This document shows positions 5,208-12,119 of a stretch of DNA of 14,432 nucleotides, one piece after another. The stretch lies in NCBI GenBank assembly GCA_964427965.1, contig CAYRWK010000021.1, forward strand, positions 1 through 14,432, written 5' to 3'. The stretch is from CAYRWK01 sp964427965 (lineage in GTDB: Bacteria > Patescibacteriota > WWE3 > UBA101185 > UBA10185). How positions within the stretch are numbered: the first letter of the stretch is position 1; every line of letters begins with the position of its first letter. Below the pieces are notes generated by a model. It saw only the letters and a list, made by a program, of their open reading frames with translations, searched no databases and was not told the DNA's origin. The translations under genes were made by a program, and so were the position numbers.

Positions 5208-7937
5208 ATGCCCAAGTCCAGTCAGCCTCAAGAGAATCAATCTGGTGATCCGGATATCCCAAAGCTAGAAGGTAGGTTTAATAGTTCCATGGTGAATATC
5301 CGCACTCATTACGAAACATTAAGGGAAAAGGCGGAAAAAAGCTATGGAGACATATCTTCAATTACATCACTCATAGGTGAAAAAGGTGACGAACAAGATA
5401 TTACTACACGACTACAATCTCTGGAATTTATAAACGACCTTCTTGAGATAGATGAGTATCTTCGAAGGTATGAGATAAGTGGTGCCCTTTGCGAGGAACT
5501 ATATCATCGACATCTTGGCAGGGACATGCGCGAAAGATCCTATACCCAAAATAAAGATGATTGTTTTACCTTGGACGTTCTTGATAAAGATCGTGATTTT
5601 GTATACGTTAGGTATGCTCCTGATATATTTTCCCCCGTTAACACCAAACTTGGTCATGGAAGTGGGGATCAGGCTCTTGGGCAGGTTAATTCTGGAATTG
5701 AAGATCTTTGTACTTCTGCAGGCATAGATCCACATAAGTATGAGATGTATAGACCCGGTGGTGTAAATTTTTGTTTAGCATTGCGTGACGTACCAATAGA
5801 GCAGCTTAGCACAGTATTGAGTAAAATAAACTCTGTAACCTCCCCTGTTTTTCAAGAACTTGAATCACCTATTAAACCTCTTATTGTTAGTACTGCTATC
5901 ACTAGAGCTGAGGTTATTAAGATGTTTAACGAAATGCAAAGAGAACTTGCAGCAAAGGGTCATAAAGACGAACTGAAAGTATTTGGAACTGATGGGGAGG
6001 GTGCAAAATATATTACAAAACTATTTCAGGATATCTCGTATTTTAAACTTGAATATTCTGGTTTAAAATCTCTTTCTTATAGAGTCTTTGATAAGGTGAG
6101 GGAACTACAGGCTGAAGGAAAGGGTTTAGAAGAAATTGAGGAGTTTTGGAAGATGTATATTTCCTTCTTTTTTCCCGAAGATTCAGGGTTTTCTAAGTTT
6201 GATGCGTGGGTTCCTACAGATACAAGAAAATCTGAAGAGGTGAAAGTTGAGTTAGATGCGGAAATACTGTCTGTTGTCCAGCGAAAAGTATTTAACGGTT
6301 GGAAAGAAGAGGATGTGAAGGAGAACGCCCTTTCAAAATTGATCTTGGAAGCAATGTCCCTAAAAGTTACCGATTCTCGAGGTGATATTCCCAGTAAAAA
6401 AGAATTGCAAGAGAAGGTCTCACAACTTGTCACTGAAAATAATAGTGTTACATCTAGTGAGTCTGGGTCTATAAGCCTGGTGTTAAACAAAGAGGCTAAG
6501 GATATATCCCTGGTGGAATTTCGTCGAAAGTATGTTACAAAAGAGAAAGTATTATTGGATTCTATAGTGTCAGGTACAGTTAAGCTAAGTACTGCTGTTG
6601 AAAACTACGAGAAAGGTGAATTGGATAACATCTCTGAAATTGATAAGATCGTTAATCGACTGACAGTAGATTTTAGATTAAAAGATGCTTTGCATAGAAC
6701 CGATATTAAACTTCCCGACGGTCGTCATGGCTTATTAGAGTATATTTCTGATAATCTTGCTCTAATAGGAGATGGAAAAGTTACCAATCCTGAGCAGGTA
6801 AAAAAACTATTTGCTCAAGTTAACTCCATTTTTTATAAACTTAAAGAAAGCTTTGTGTTCGATCGCGATTCCATGACTGGATTACTCCATAAGGATGTTT
6901 TACAGGAAAAAGCTCGAACTATGGTTGAAGATGCGTTGCTAGATCCTAAAAAGAATGTAGCAATAGTTTCTTACGATGCAAATAATGTTAAAAAAGGAAA
7001 TGAGATTGGGGATAGGTCTGTTGGAGATAATATCATTAACGGTATGGCCTGTGGGATTACTCGAGCCATACAAGATACTATTGAGGCTTTTAAAGGTGAA
7101 GATGTTGAAATAGATTATGTTGTTTCCAGAAGCGGGGGAGATGAGGATACAGTTTGTTTTATATATAAAAAGAAGTCAGAAAGCGGTGATGATGTCGTGA
7201 TGGGGTTAGACGGTGCCGAATATAATCCCATTCAGTATGTATTACGTCGATTTGACTATCATATTTCACAAAACACGGTTCCCGGAGGTGAGCATGCTAA
7301 ATCCTACTATCAACCTATGGAGATTAAAGTTGGTAGAGGTTATTGCAACATAGATCTTGGTATGAAGGCTTTGCAAAGACTTATTGATATTCCTGAAGCT
7401 TTGGGAGATGTAGACAGGTCTATGCTTATGCAAGCAATAGAAGATTTACCTAAATATCAAAGTGAGGGGGAAGATAATAAACCCCTAGATGAAAACTTCT
7501 ATTTTTTGAGAAACACACTTGAGTCGGTGATGGAAAGAATTTCTGATAAGTTTGTTGATTACAACAAAGCTTACGAGAAATTCATTGATGTTTTTGAAAT
7601 GTTGAAAATTCTAAAAGCTCATCCTGAAATTGACAAAGATTCTAACACCTGGAAGTTCTTTAGAGATTATATGAAAGGATCTGCCAAATCTTTGGCCGGG
7701 AATGGAATTGAGAAGTTGGAGGAAATATATGCAAGGTTAAACGCGAGTGGAGAGCCGTATAACATAAGAGAGAAGTTTTCCAGACAACAGTTTTTGACGG
7801 AATACGGTATTAAGGAGTTTGATAAAACTGAGATCAACGATAACCCTGAAGTTGAGACAATAATTCAAACAATTATTTCTGAGTTTGTGAAAAAACAAGT
7901 GACAACTTCTGCAAAATCTCTTTCTCCTGGGGAATAA
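5208..7937 (+). CDS. Large soluble protein with two GGDEF-like domains, the first degenerate
   Basis: A 909-residue cytosolic protein with no signal peptide or membrane helix. The second GGDEF-like domain (about 550-720) begins with DSMTGLLHK (554-562), the usual domain entry. It has YDANNVKKGNEIGDRSVGD (589-607), which keeps the first metal Asp590, Asn598 and the GD pair, and then RSGGDED (641-647) in place of RxGGDEF. The metal Asp645 and Glu646 are kept and Phe is replaced by Asp. No RxxD inhibitory site precedes it. Residues about 115-210 look like another copy: PDIFSPVNTKLGHGSGDQAL (138-157) matches DxFKxxNDxxGHxxGDxxL, and YRPGGVNF (181-188) sits where RYGGDEF belongs. There the first metal Asp is Ala137, so this copy should be inactive. 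The middle (210-545) and end (720-909) are mostly helical and unrecognised. Diguanylate cyclase activity is possible for domain 2 but unproven. Confidence 0.75.
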   Translation: MPKSSQPQENQSGDPDIPKLEGRFNSSMVNIRTHYETLREKAEKSYGDISSITSLIGEKGDEQDITTRLQSLEFINDLLEIDEYLRRYEISGALCEELYHRHLGRDMRERSYTQNKDDCFTLDVLDKDRDFVYVRYAPDIFSPVNTKLGHGSGDQALGQVNSGIEDLCTSAGIDPHKYEMYRPGGVNFCLALRDVPIEQLSTVLSKINSVTSPVFQELESPIKPLIVSTAITRAEVIKMFNEMQRELAAKGHKDELKVFGTDGEGAKYITKLFQDISYFKLEYSGLKSLSYRVFDKVRELQAEGKGLEEIEEFWKMYISFFFPEDSGFSKFDAWVPTDTRKSEEVKVELDAEILSVVQRKVFNGWKEEDVKENALSKLILEAMSLKVTDSRGDIPSKKELQEKVSQLVTENNSVTSSESGSISLVLNKEAKDISLVEFRRKYVTKEKVLLDSIVSGTVKLSTAVENYEKGELDNISEIDKIVNRLTVDFRLKDALHRTDIKLPDGRHGLLEYISDNLALIGDGKVTNPEQVKKLFAQVNSIFYKLKESFVFDRDSMTGLLHKDVLQEKARTMVEDALLDPKKNVAIVSYDANNVKKGNEIGDRSVGDNIINGMACGITRAIQDTIEAFKGEDVEIDYVVSRSGGDEDTVCFIYKKKSESGDDVVMGLDGAEYNPIQYVLRRFDYHISQNTVPGGEHAKSYYQPMEIKVGRGYCNIDLGMKALQRLIDIPEALGDVDRSMLMQAIEDLPKYQSEGEDNKPLDENFYFLRNTLESVMERISDKFVDYNKAYEKFIDVFEMLKILKAHPEIDKDSNTWKFFRDYMKGSAKSLAGNGIEKLEEIYARLNASGEPYNIREKFSRQQFLTEYGIKEFDKTEINDNPEVETIIQTIISEFVKKQVTTSAKSLSPGE

Positions 7938-8100
7938 GTTTAGCTAGATAATTTCCCAAAGCCATAAGCTCTTTCGTTTCCAAGTCAGTTAATTTTCTAC
8001 CTTTGGTATAACTATTTACAGCAGAATCCACCTGCCCCGAATACATTCGGGCATCAGCAATAAGCTGTGAAATGATCCTAATTATATTCGCTTTATCCAT
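7873..8100 (-). CDS. Small helical hypothetical protein (75 aa)
   Basis: Not recognised. The 75 residues beginning MDKANIIRIISQLIADARMY form about three amphipathic helices rich in Leu, Lys and Glu, with no Cys, signal peptide or membrane segment. The open frame continues upstream to 8250, but that part lies antisense to the NYN gene start and has a Cys/Phe-rich composition unlike a real N-terminus. The ATG at 8100 (or one two codons earlier at 8106) is a better start, with TATTAT/TATAAA just upstream. Its last 65 nt overlap, tail to tail, the end of the GGDEF-like gene. It is divergent from the NYN gene with only 26 nt between start codons. Protein-like composition and the shared promoter spacer favour a real gene; the overlap lowers certainty. 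Confidence 0.55.
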   Translation of the reverse strand: MDKANIIRIISQLIADARMYSGQVDSAVNSYTKGRKLTDLETKELMALGNYLAKLIPQEKEILQKLSLVFSQTQK

Positions 8101-8126
8101 AGGCATATTTATAATACAATGAAAGC
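8101..8126. promoter_or_regulatory. 26-nt bidirectional promoter spacer
   Basis: The spacer between the two divergent ATGs contains an AT core whose two strands each give a -10 box: TATAAT on the plus strand (8110-8115) and TATTAT on the minus strand (8117-8112). On the minus strand TTGTGT (8141-8136) lies 18 nt upstream of TATTAT. The plus-strand -35 (about 8087-8092, TTCGCT) is poor. Both -35 regions fall inside the opposite coding sequence, so the two promoters overlap and should compete. Leaders would be 0-6 nt. Confidence 0.5.
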
Positions 8127-8678
8127 ATGAATCCAACACAACATAAAGAACAAAGGGTCGGAGTATTTGTAGATGTGCAAAACATGTACTATTCTGCAAA
8201 AAATTTGTATTCGTCAAAAGTGGATTTTGGTAAGGTACTACACGATGCAATAGCTGCGAGAAGGTTGGTTCGAGCTTTTGCCTATGTTATCAAGGCAGAT
8301 GTTGGAGCTGAGAAAGAATTTTTTGATGCTCTGTATAAAATTGGTTTTGAAGTGCGTGAAAAAGAATTACAGGTTTTTTATGGTGGTGCAAAAAAGGGTG
8401 ATTGGGATGTCGGTCTTTGTATGGACGCTATAAGACTTTTACCAAAAATTGATGTAATGGTCTTGGTATCTGGTGATGGGGATTATACTGATCTTTTAGA
8501 CTACGCAAAAAGCCAGGGTGTTCGTACAGAAATTATTGCCTTTGGTAAAACAGGCTCATCCAGATTATTTGAGCATGCGGATGATGTGATAGATATGTCA
8601 ACACTTCCTCAAAAATATTTGATTAGAGGACCTAGGTTTTCAATTGCAGAAAAAGGTGTTATGCCAGAGCAGTCGTAG
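8127..8678 (+). CDS. NYN/LabA-like PIN-fold ribonuclease-family protein
   Basis: A 183-residue soluble protein of the NYN (DUF88/LabA) family, a PIN-fold group of predicted metal-dependent RNases. Acidic residues lie where expected: FVDVQN (14-19, Asp16), KKGDWDVGLCMDA (89-101, Asp92, Asp94 and Asp100) and VSGDGDYTDLLDYAKSQG (114-131, Asp117 and Asp119). These are followed by EIIAFG and LFEHADDVIDM (148-158), which complete the fold. RNA processing or decay is the likely role; the target is unknown. The ATG at 8127 is chosen because an ATG at 8119 is out of frame and stops after three codons. TATAAT ends 11 nt upstream, giving a leader of about 5 nt and no Shine-Dalgarno. The VanW gene follows after 18 nt and is probably co-transcribed. 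Confidence 0.9.
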   Translation: MNPTQHKEQRVGVFVDVQNMYYSAKNLYSSKVDFGKVLHDAIAARRLVRAFAYVIKADVGAEKEFFDALYKIGFEVREKELQVFYGGAKKGDWDVGLCMDAIRLLPKIDVMVLVSGDGDYTDLLDYAKSQGVRTEIIAFGKTGSSRLFEHADDVIDMSTLPQKYLIRGPRFSIAEKGVMPEQS

Positions 8679-8679
8679 T

Positions 8680-8685
8680 AAGGAG
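8680..8685 (+). promoter_or_regulatory. Shine-Dalgarno site of the VanW gene
   Basis: AAGGAG lies just after the NYN stop codon, with 11 nt to the ATG at 8697. It fixes that start. It also shows that the host still uses Shine-Dalgarno initiation for operon-internal genes, in contrast to the genes with a promoter next to their start codon. Confidence 0.8.
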
Positions 8686-8696
8686 AATAATCAGGT

Positions 8697-10478
8697 ATGC
8701 CCAAGTTTAAAAATATAAGTATAAAATTTTTCAAAAAGTTTAAAATAAAAAATCCTCAGAAGCTTATGAGGATGGCTTTTATTGCCGGTTCAGTCATTTT
8801 ACTATCTACCGCTCTTTATCATTTTTATTTTGCTCGAAAGATTATTCCTGGTGTAACCATAGGTAACAGTCACTTGGGAGGTATGTCTTTTGATCAAGCA
8901 AAGTCAGTGCTTGGCAAAAAAGAGGTTGGGCTTAATAAGGTGCTGACGCTAAGTTATCAAGATAAAAAGTTTGAGATAAAACCTGAAGAAGTAGGTTTAA
9001 CTTATAACTGGGATGCTACGGTTAGTCGCGCTTTTGAAGTTGGTAGAACAGGCAATTTATTTATTGATTCCAAGGATAAACTGGCTGGATTAATTAAATC
9101 TCTACGAATACACGCAATTTACGATATAGACGATGGCAGTTTGAGTCAGAAACTTTCTGTAATAAAAGGAGAAATAAACAGAGACGCGGAAAATGCCACT
9201 TTTATTTTGGATTCAACAAAGTGGAATGTTTTAGCAATCGCCCCTTCCTCTGATGGTATAAGAGTTGACGGGCAGTATTTGTACGATCTTGTGATGTCCT
9301 CTTTTAACGATTTTGATTTTTCAGAAAAAGTTCTAAGTGTTGATATAACACATCCTTCTGTGTTAATGCGGGATCTGGAAGATTTGACTGATGATGTTAA
9401 GAAAATTGTATTTAATCCTTTAAAAGTAACTTACGGCAAAAGAAGCTGGACACTTGGTCCCGCTCAAATTTTAAATTTACTGACATATTCTAGTGAAAAT
9501 GGTTCGGTAAAGATCAGGATGAATAAATATGGTTTTGAGGCATACATTGAGGAATTAGCTCAGGAGGTTAACGAGCTTCCAAGGGGACATGTTACACAAG
9601 CAGATGATGGTACTGTGACCTCATTTTCTATTGTGAAAAAGGGTAAACAGCTTAATGAAAAACAGTTTAGCGAGGATTTCAAGAATGCGTTATTGGGGGT
9701 TAAATCGTCTGTTAATGTTTCGGTTTTTGAGGTTGGGGAGAGTGGGGATGCTTCAAAGTATGGTATCTTTGCTTTGCTTGGTGAGGGAAAGTCAAAGTAT
9801 TCAGGATCAATACCTGGAAGAATTCATAATTTAACTTTGGCGGCTGAACGAACCAGTGGTGTACTGGTTCCTCCCGGTGAGACGTATTCTTTTAATAAAG
9901 CTGTTGGTGAAATAAGTTCGGCTACCGGTTATAACCAGGCTTATATTATTACAAACGGTCGTACGGTTTTGGGTGAGGGGGGAGGGGTATGCCAAACTTC
10001 TACTACGCTTTTTAGAGCTATTTTAAACGCCGGACTACCTATTACTATGCGCTATCCTCACGCTTATCGTGTTCATTATTATGAGGAAGAAAGTCAAATT
10101 GGTTTTGATGCTTCGGTTTTCCAGCCATCCTTGGATTTGCAATTTAAAAACGATACAGCAAATTATGTACTGATCCAGTCTTCTGCAGATGTTGCTAATG
10201 TTTCGCTAAATTTTAAGATTTATGGTACGCCCGATGGAAGAACGGTTGAGATTTCTGATCCGGTTGTTACTAATGTATCCGGCGCTCCCGCACCTTTGTA
10301 TCAGGATGATCCTACTTTGGCAAAGGGTGTGGTTAAGCAGGTTGATTGGTCTGCTCCGGGGGCTAATGTATATTTTACACGTACGGTTAAGAGGGATGGC
10401 CAGGTGTTGTATAAGGATACCTTTAGTAGTAGGTATCAACCTTGGAGAGCTATCTTTTTGGTGGGGACAAAAGAGTAG
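8697..10478 (+). CDS. VanW/YoaR-family membrane-anchored cell-envelope protein
   Basis: A 593-residue protein with a basic N-terminus (KFKNISIKFFKKFKIKNPQK), one transmembrane anchor (about 27-45) and a large external part. After the anchor, IPGVTIGNSHLGGMSFDQAK (50-69) opens a YoaR-like putative peptidoglycan-binding domain (PG_binding_4 type), and a second such domain probably covers about 225-345. The VanW domain follows: PPGETYSFNKAVG (392-404), LGEGGGVCQTSTTLFRAILN (425-444, with the family's conserved Cys432), and YPHAYRVHYY (453-462). A G5-like tail ends in SRYQPWRAIFLVG (578-590). VanW is named after a vancomycin-resistance cluster gene, but these proteins are widespread and their biochemical role is unknown; wall binding or wall assembly is inferred. 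This is second in an operon with the NYN gene, with its own Shine-Dalgarno site. Confidence 0.92.
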   Translation: MPKFKNISIKFFKKFKIKNPQKLMRMAFIAGSVILLSTALYHFYFARKIIPGVTIGNSHLGGMSFDQAKSVLGKKEVGLNKVLTLSYQDKKFEIKPEEVGLTYNWDATVSRAFEVGRTGNLFIDSKDKLAGLIKSLRIHAIYDIDDGSLSQKLSVIKGEINRDAENATFILDSTKWNVLAIAPSSDGIRVDGQYLYDLVMSSFNDFDFSEKVLSVDITHPSVLMRDLEDLTDDVKKIVFNPLKVTYGKRSWTLGPAQILNLLTYSSENGSVKIRMNKYGFEAYIEELAQEVNELPRGHVTQADDGTVTSFSIVKKGKQLNEKQFSEDFKNALLGVKSSVNVSVFEVGESGDASKYGIFALLGEGKSKYSGSIPGRIHNLTLAAERTSGVLVPPGETYSFNKAVGEISSATGYNQAYIITNGRTVLGEGGGVCQTSTTLFRAILNAGLPITMRYPHAYRVHYYEEESQIGFDASVFQPSLDLQFKNDTANYVLIQSSADVANVSLNFKIYGTPDGRTVEISDPVVTNVSGAPAPLYQDDPTLAKGVVKQVDWSAPGANVYFTRTVKRDGQVLYKDTFSSRYQPWRAIFLVGTKE

Positions 10479-10502
10479 TTTATGCCATTAACTACGTGCC
10501 AG

Positions 10503-10532
10503 TTGACGAAGGCGATTAATAGTAGATTTATT
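10503..10532 (+). promoter_or_regulatory. Possible promoter of the methyltransferase-like gene
   Basis: TTGACG (10503-10508, 5 of 6) is followed after 18 nt by TTTATT (10527-10532, 4 of 6), which would start transcription about 8 nt before the ATG at 10547. No Shine-Dalgarno precedes the gene. No hairpin terminator for the VanW transcript is visible in this 68-nt gap, so read-through is possible. Confidence 0.35.
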
Positions 10533-10546
10533 TATTTTGTGTAAAT

Positions 10547-11116
10547 ATGAGTAGTTTAGAACATCAACCCTCCAACAATCCATCTCCATGGCGAGTTGAC
10601 ATGGATAAATTTCATCAAAAGATGTTAGCTGAATGGGATACATCTACTGACGCATCCACGTTTGAATATCAAAAGGAAGGGACTGATATCGAAAGAGAGC
10701 TAGATATTACACGAGGAAAATGGCTTGACATTGGAGGTCCCTCACCAAGTTTGGATTGCTTTGGAGTTGATCCTACATCCAAAAGAAAACTATTTTCGGC
10801 GAACATCCGATTGAACCCCTACTCGGATAGTCAGTTGAAAGCTGATGTTTTAGTTGATAACTGTAAAACACTTCCATTTGCTAGTGAAAGTGTTGGAGCA
10901 GTATTTATGAATGGATTTCCTCCAATTAAACTAAAAGATATATCTGAGGAGGTTCATCGAGTTATTGAACCGGGAGGGATGTGGTATTTATTTGTTGCGT
11001 TTGGTGAAAACATTGACTATATAGAGGAGTTGGGATTTGAAGTTATTAAGATAAGTAATGTTGATGATACAGAACCAGGAAATAAATTTAAAGTATTGTT
11101 TACAAAGTTGACTTAG
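10547..11116 (+). CDS. Class I SAM-dependent methyltransferase-like protein
   Basis: A 189-residue soluble protein with a Rossmann-type methyltransferase outline. Motif I is KWLDIGGPSPS (58-68). FGVDPT (72-77) ends strand 2. ADVLVDNCKTLPFASESVGAV (99-119) looks like the motif II/III region of small-molecule methyltransferases, and EVHRVIEPGGMWYLFV (135-150) is the post-motif-III helix-turn-strand. No catalytic residues point to a substrate, and the GGPSP loop departs from the usual GxGxG, so cofactor binding is not assured. The first 45 residues are polar and unrecognised. It starts 68 nt after the VanW gene on the same strand and ends 16 nt before the convergent gene on the other strand. Confidence 0.65.
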   Translation: MSSLEHQPSNNPSPWRVDMDKFHQKMLAEWDTSTDASTFEYQKEGTDIERELDITRGKWLDIGGPSPSLDCFGVDPTSKRKLFSANIRLNPYSDSQLKADVLVDNCKTLPFASESVGAVFMNGFPPIKLKDISEEVHRVIEPGGMWYLFVAFGENIDYIEELGFEVIKISNVDDTEPGNKFKVLFTKLT

Positions 11117-11132
11117 CTTACGATTGTTTGTT

Positions 11133-11594
11133 TTATTTTTCGAGGTAATTTATACCTAAGATACTGATTTCAGGGTTTTCTTCTTTTGATATGGTGATTT
11201 TTATGGTTGCTTTTTCGTTTTTGTATTCACTAACCATTGAGTCTTCTGTTTCTGTACTGGCTTTTAAGATCCAACCTTCTTCTGTCAATACGCTTTTATA
11301 AAAGCTATATATTTCTTTAGGGGTACGTTTAACCTCTAGGGTTACTTGGCGGCCTTGTTTACCAACATTTGAACCAAGTTCGGTTGTGCCCTGCATGTAT
11401 GGCAGGTTAAATGGTAAGGACGTTGTTTGTGCACCTTTTACTTCCATTAATTGGCTAATAATTTTGGGTCGGTAAATTTGAAAATTAATGTATGAGAATG
11501 CTGTTGCTACACCAAGTAGGGAAATAATAACCATATCCTTGTATTTGGGACTTTTATAAAGTTTGGTGACAGGTTTAACGTTTGGTGCAAGCAT
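11133..11594 (-). CDS. Hypothetical single-pass membrane protein
   Basis: 153 residues with a short cytoplasmic N-terminus (Lys-rich, about 20 residues), one transmembrane helix (about 21-39) and an external or periplasm-facing domain. The region LPFNLPYMQGTTE (60-72), then VTLEVKRTPKEIYSFYKSVL (84-103) and EEGWIL (105-110), resembles a widespread pattern in anchored bacterial proteins, in which a 'pressure' segment is followed by a helix ending in SFYKxxLxxxGW. I cannot give it a family name with confidence and no function is known. The ATG at 11594 has TATAAT 7 nt upstream. The gene is divergent from tRNA-Glu and convergent with the methyltransferase-like gene. Confidence 0.75.
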   Translation of the reverse strand: MLAPNVKPVTKLYKSPKYKDMVIISLLGVATAFSYINFQIYRPKIISQLMEVKGAQTTSLPFNLPYMQGTTELGSNVGKQGRQVTLEVKRTPKEIYSFYKSVLTEEGWILKASTETEDSMVSEYKNEKATIKITISKEENPEISILGINYLEK

Positions 11595-11601
11595 TACTTA
11601 G

Positions 11602-11630
11602 ATTATACTTAATATGGAGGGAAAGTACAA
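11602..11630 (-). promoter_or_regulatory. Promoter of the hypothetical membrane protein gene (leaderless geometry)
   Basis: On the minus strand TTGTAC (11630-11625), 17 nt, a perfect TATAAT (11607-11602), then 7 nt to the ATG at 11594. There is no Shine-Dalgarno in the 7 nt, so the transcript should start at or one base from the start codon. Confidence 0.6.
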
Positions 11631-11632
11631 AA

Positions 11633-11641
11633 TGCTATAAT
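11633..11641 (+). promoter_or_regulatory. Extended -10 promoter of tRNA-Glu
   Basis: TGCTATAAT is a perfect extended -10 element (TGnTATAAT). It ends 20 nt before the mature tRNA 5' end, leaving a 5' leader of about 13 nt. The -35 region is poor (TATGGA at 11613-11618), which the TG motif can offset. It lies back to back with the promoter of the divergent gene. Confidence 0.65.
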
Positions 11642-11661
11642 GCAGGGGCTTGTTTTGGTAT

Positions 11662-11738
11662 GGCCCCATCGTCTAGCGGTCTAGGACGCTGCCTTCTCAG
11701 GGCAGAGATCGAGGGTTCAAATCCCTCTGGGGTCACCA
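11662..11738 (+). tRNA. tRNA-Glu (anticodon CUC), CCA encoded
   Basis: The 77-nt cloverleaf has acceptor GGCCCCA with TGGGGTC, discriminator A and CCA. The D-arm is GTC-TAGCGGTCTAG-GAC with the GG pair. The anticodon stem CTGCC/GGCAG surrounds loop TTCTCAG, giving anticodon CUC for GAG codons. The T-arm GAGGG/CCCTC has a normal TTCAAAT loop. The toxin promoter starts at the very next base. Confidence 0.96.
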
Positions 11739-11767
11739 TTTACATATAACAACGTATATTGTATAGT
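11739..11767 (+). promoter_or_regulatory. Promoter of the toxin gene
   Basis: TTTACA (11739-11744) directly abuts the tRNA-Glu CCA and is followed after 17 nt by TATAGT (11762-11767). Each hexamer matches 5 of 6 consensus bases. Transcription would start 1-2 nt before the ATG at 11776. Between the hexamers TATAACA (11745-11751) and TGTATA (11760-11765) resemble, at wider spacing, the half-sites of the palindrome before the antitoxin gene, so weak autoregulation is possible. Confidence 0.5.
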
Positions 11768-11775
11768 TCTACCGT

Positions 11776-12066
11776 ATGACCTTCACTCTTCTTTTCTATT
11801 CTTCAGGAAACTCTAATTACATTATGGATTTTATACGTTCCACAGAAAAACCTACTCAAGCTAAGATATTAAGGTCATTGGATCTAGTGGGGAAATATGG
11901 ACTTAATGTAGGAATGCCTCATATCAAAAAAATGACTAAAAACTTATTCGAGCTGAGAGTGAGAGGAAAACAAGAAGTACGACTGTTCTTTAGTACTGAA
12001 GGTGACAAGATACTATTTCTTCATGGTTTTATAAAAAGACAAATAAAACTCCAAGGAACGAAATAA
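11776..12066 (+). CDS. higB: RelE/HigB-type toxin (Gp49-like), C-terminus out of frame
   Basis: 96-residue reading frame of the phage Gp49-like/HigB family (PF05973 type), mRNA-cleaving toxins of type II modules. Core motifs are present: ILRSLDLVGKYGLNVGMPHIKKM (31-53), LFELRVRGKQEVRLFFS (57-73) and ILFLHGFIK (79-87). The family normally continues as KKTxKTPxxEIxxAxxR. Here frame 0 instead gives RQIKLQGTK and a stop. The missing tail is present in the -1 frame from 12036, reading KTNKTPRNEINIAIKRLTLV after IKK and stopping at 12098. That would give 107 residues. One A too few in the AAAAA run at 12033-12037 explains it, by true mutation, sequence error, or frameshifting. As read, the toxin may be inactive. 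The antitoxin gene follows. Confidence 0.82.
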   Translation: MTFTLLFYSSGNSNYIMDFIRSTEKPTQAKILRSLDLVGKYGLNVGMPHIKKMTKNLFELRVRGKQEVRLFFSTEGDKILFLHGFIKRQIKLQGTK

Positions 12067-12083
12067 ATATTGCTATAAAAAGA

Positions 12084-12113
12084 TTGACACTCGTATAACA
12101 TATATGTTATATA
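12084..12113 (+). promoter_or_regulatory. Antitoxin promoter inside the toxin tail
   Basis: A perfect -35 TTGACA (12084-12089), 18 nt, TATATA (12108-12113), then 6 nt (TTAAAC) to the ATG at 12120. It allows antitoxin production independent of the toxin promoter. The -35 lies within the -1-frame toxin tail. No Shine-Dalgarno is present, consistent with a leaderless antitoxin mRNA. Confidence 0.6.
12094..12111. promoter_or_regulatory. Perfect 18-bp palindrome, probable HigA operator
   Basis: TATAACATATATGTTATA is identical on both strands. It fills the space between the antitoxin -35 and -10 and overlaps the -10, a classic position for steric repression. A dimeric HTH antitoxin (next gene) is the natural ligand. 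AT-rich DNA makes short palindromes likely, but 18 perfect bases with C/G at matching positions at this site argue for function. Confidence 0.65.
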
Positions 12114-12119
12114 TTAAAC

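Noticed and set aside
5024..5215. 63-residue minus-strand open frame over the tRNA-Gln gene
   Set aside because: It runs through most of the tRNA gene and the divergent promoter region and has no family resemblance.
6077..6490. 137-residue minus-strand frame, Ser/Phe-rich
   Set aside because: It lies fully inside the GGDEF-like gene and its composition is that of an antisense shadow.
8107..8250. N-terminal extension of the 75-residue protein to 125 residues
   Set aside because: The extra part is antisense to the conserved start of the NYN gene and crosses the shared promoter; ATG at 8100 fits better.
10206..10491. Two open frames (89 residues plus, 77 residues minus) at the end of the VanW gene
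   Set aside because: Both are other-frame readings of the conserved VanW C-terminus.
12036..12098. Programmed -1 ribosomal frameshift as the explanation of the toxin tail
   Set aside because: The site (ATA AAA AGA) lacks a good slippery heptamer, and I see no clear downstream stem or upstream Shine-Dalgarno stimulator; kept only as a minor alternative to mutation or sequence error.
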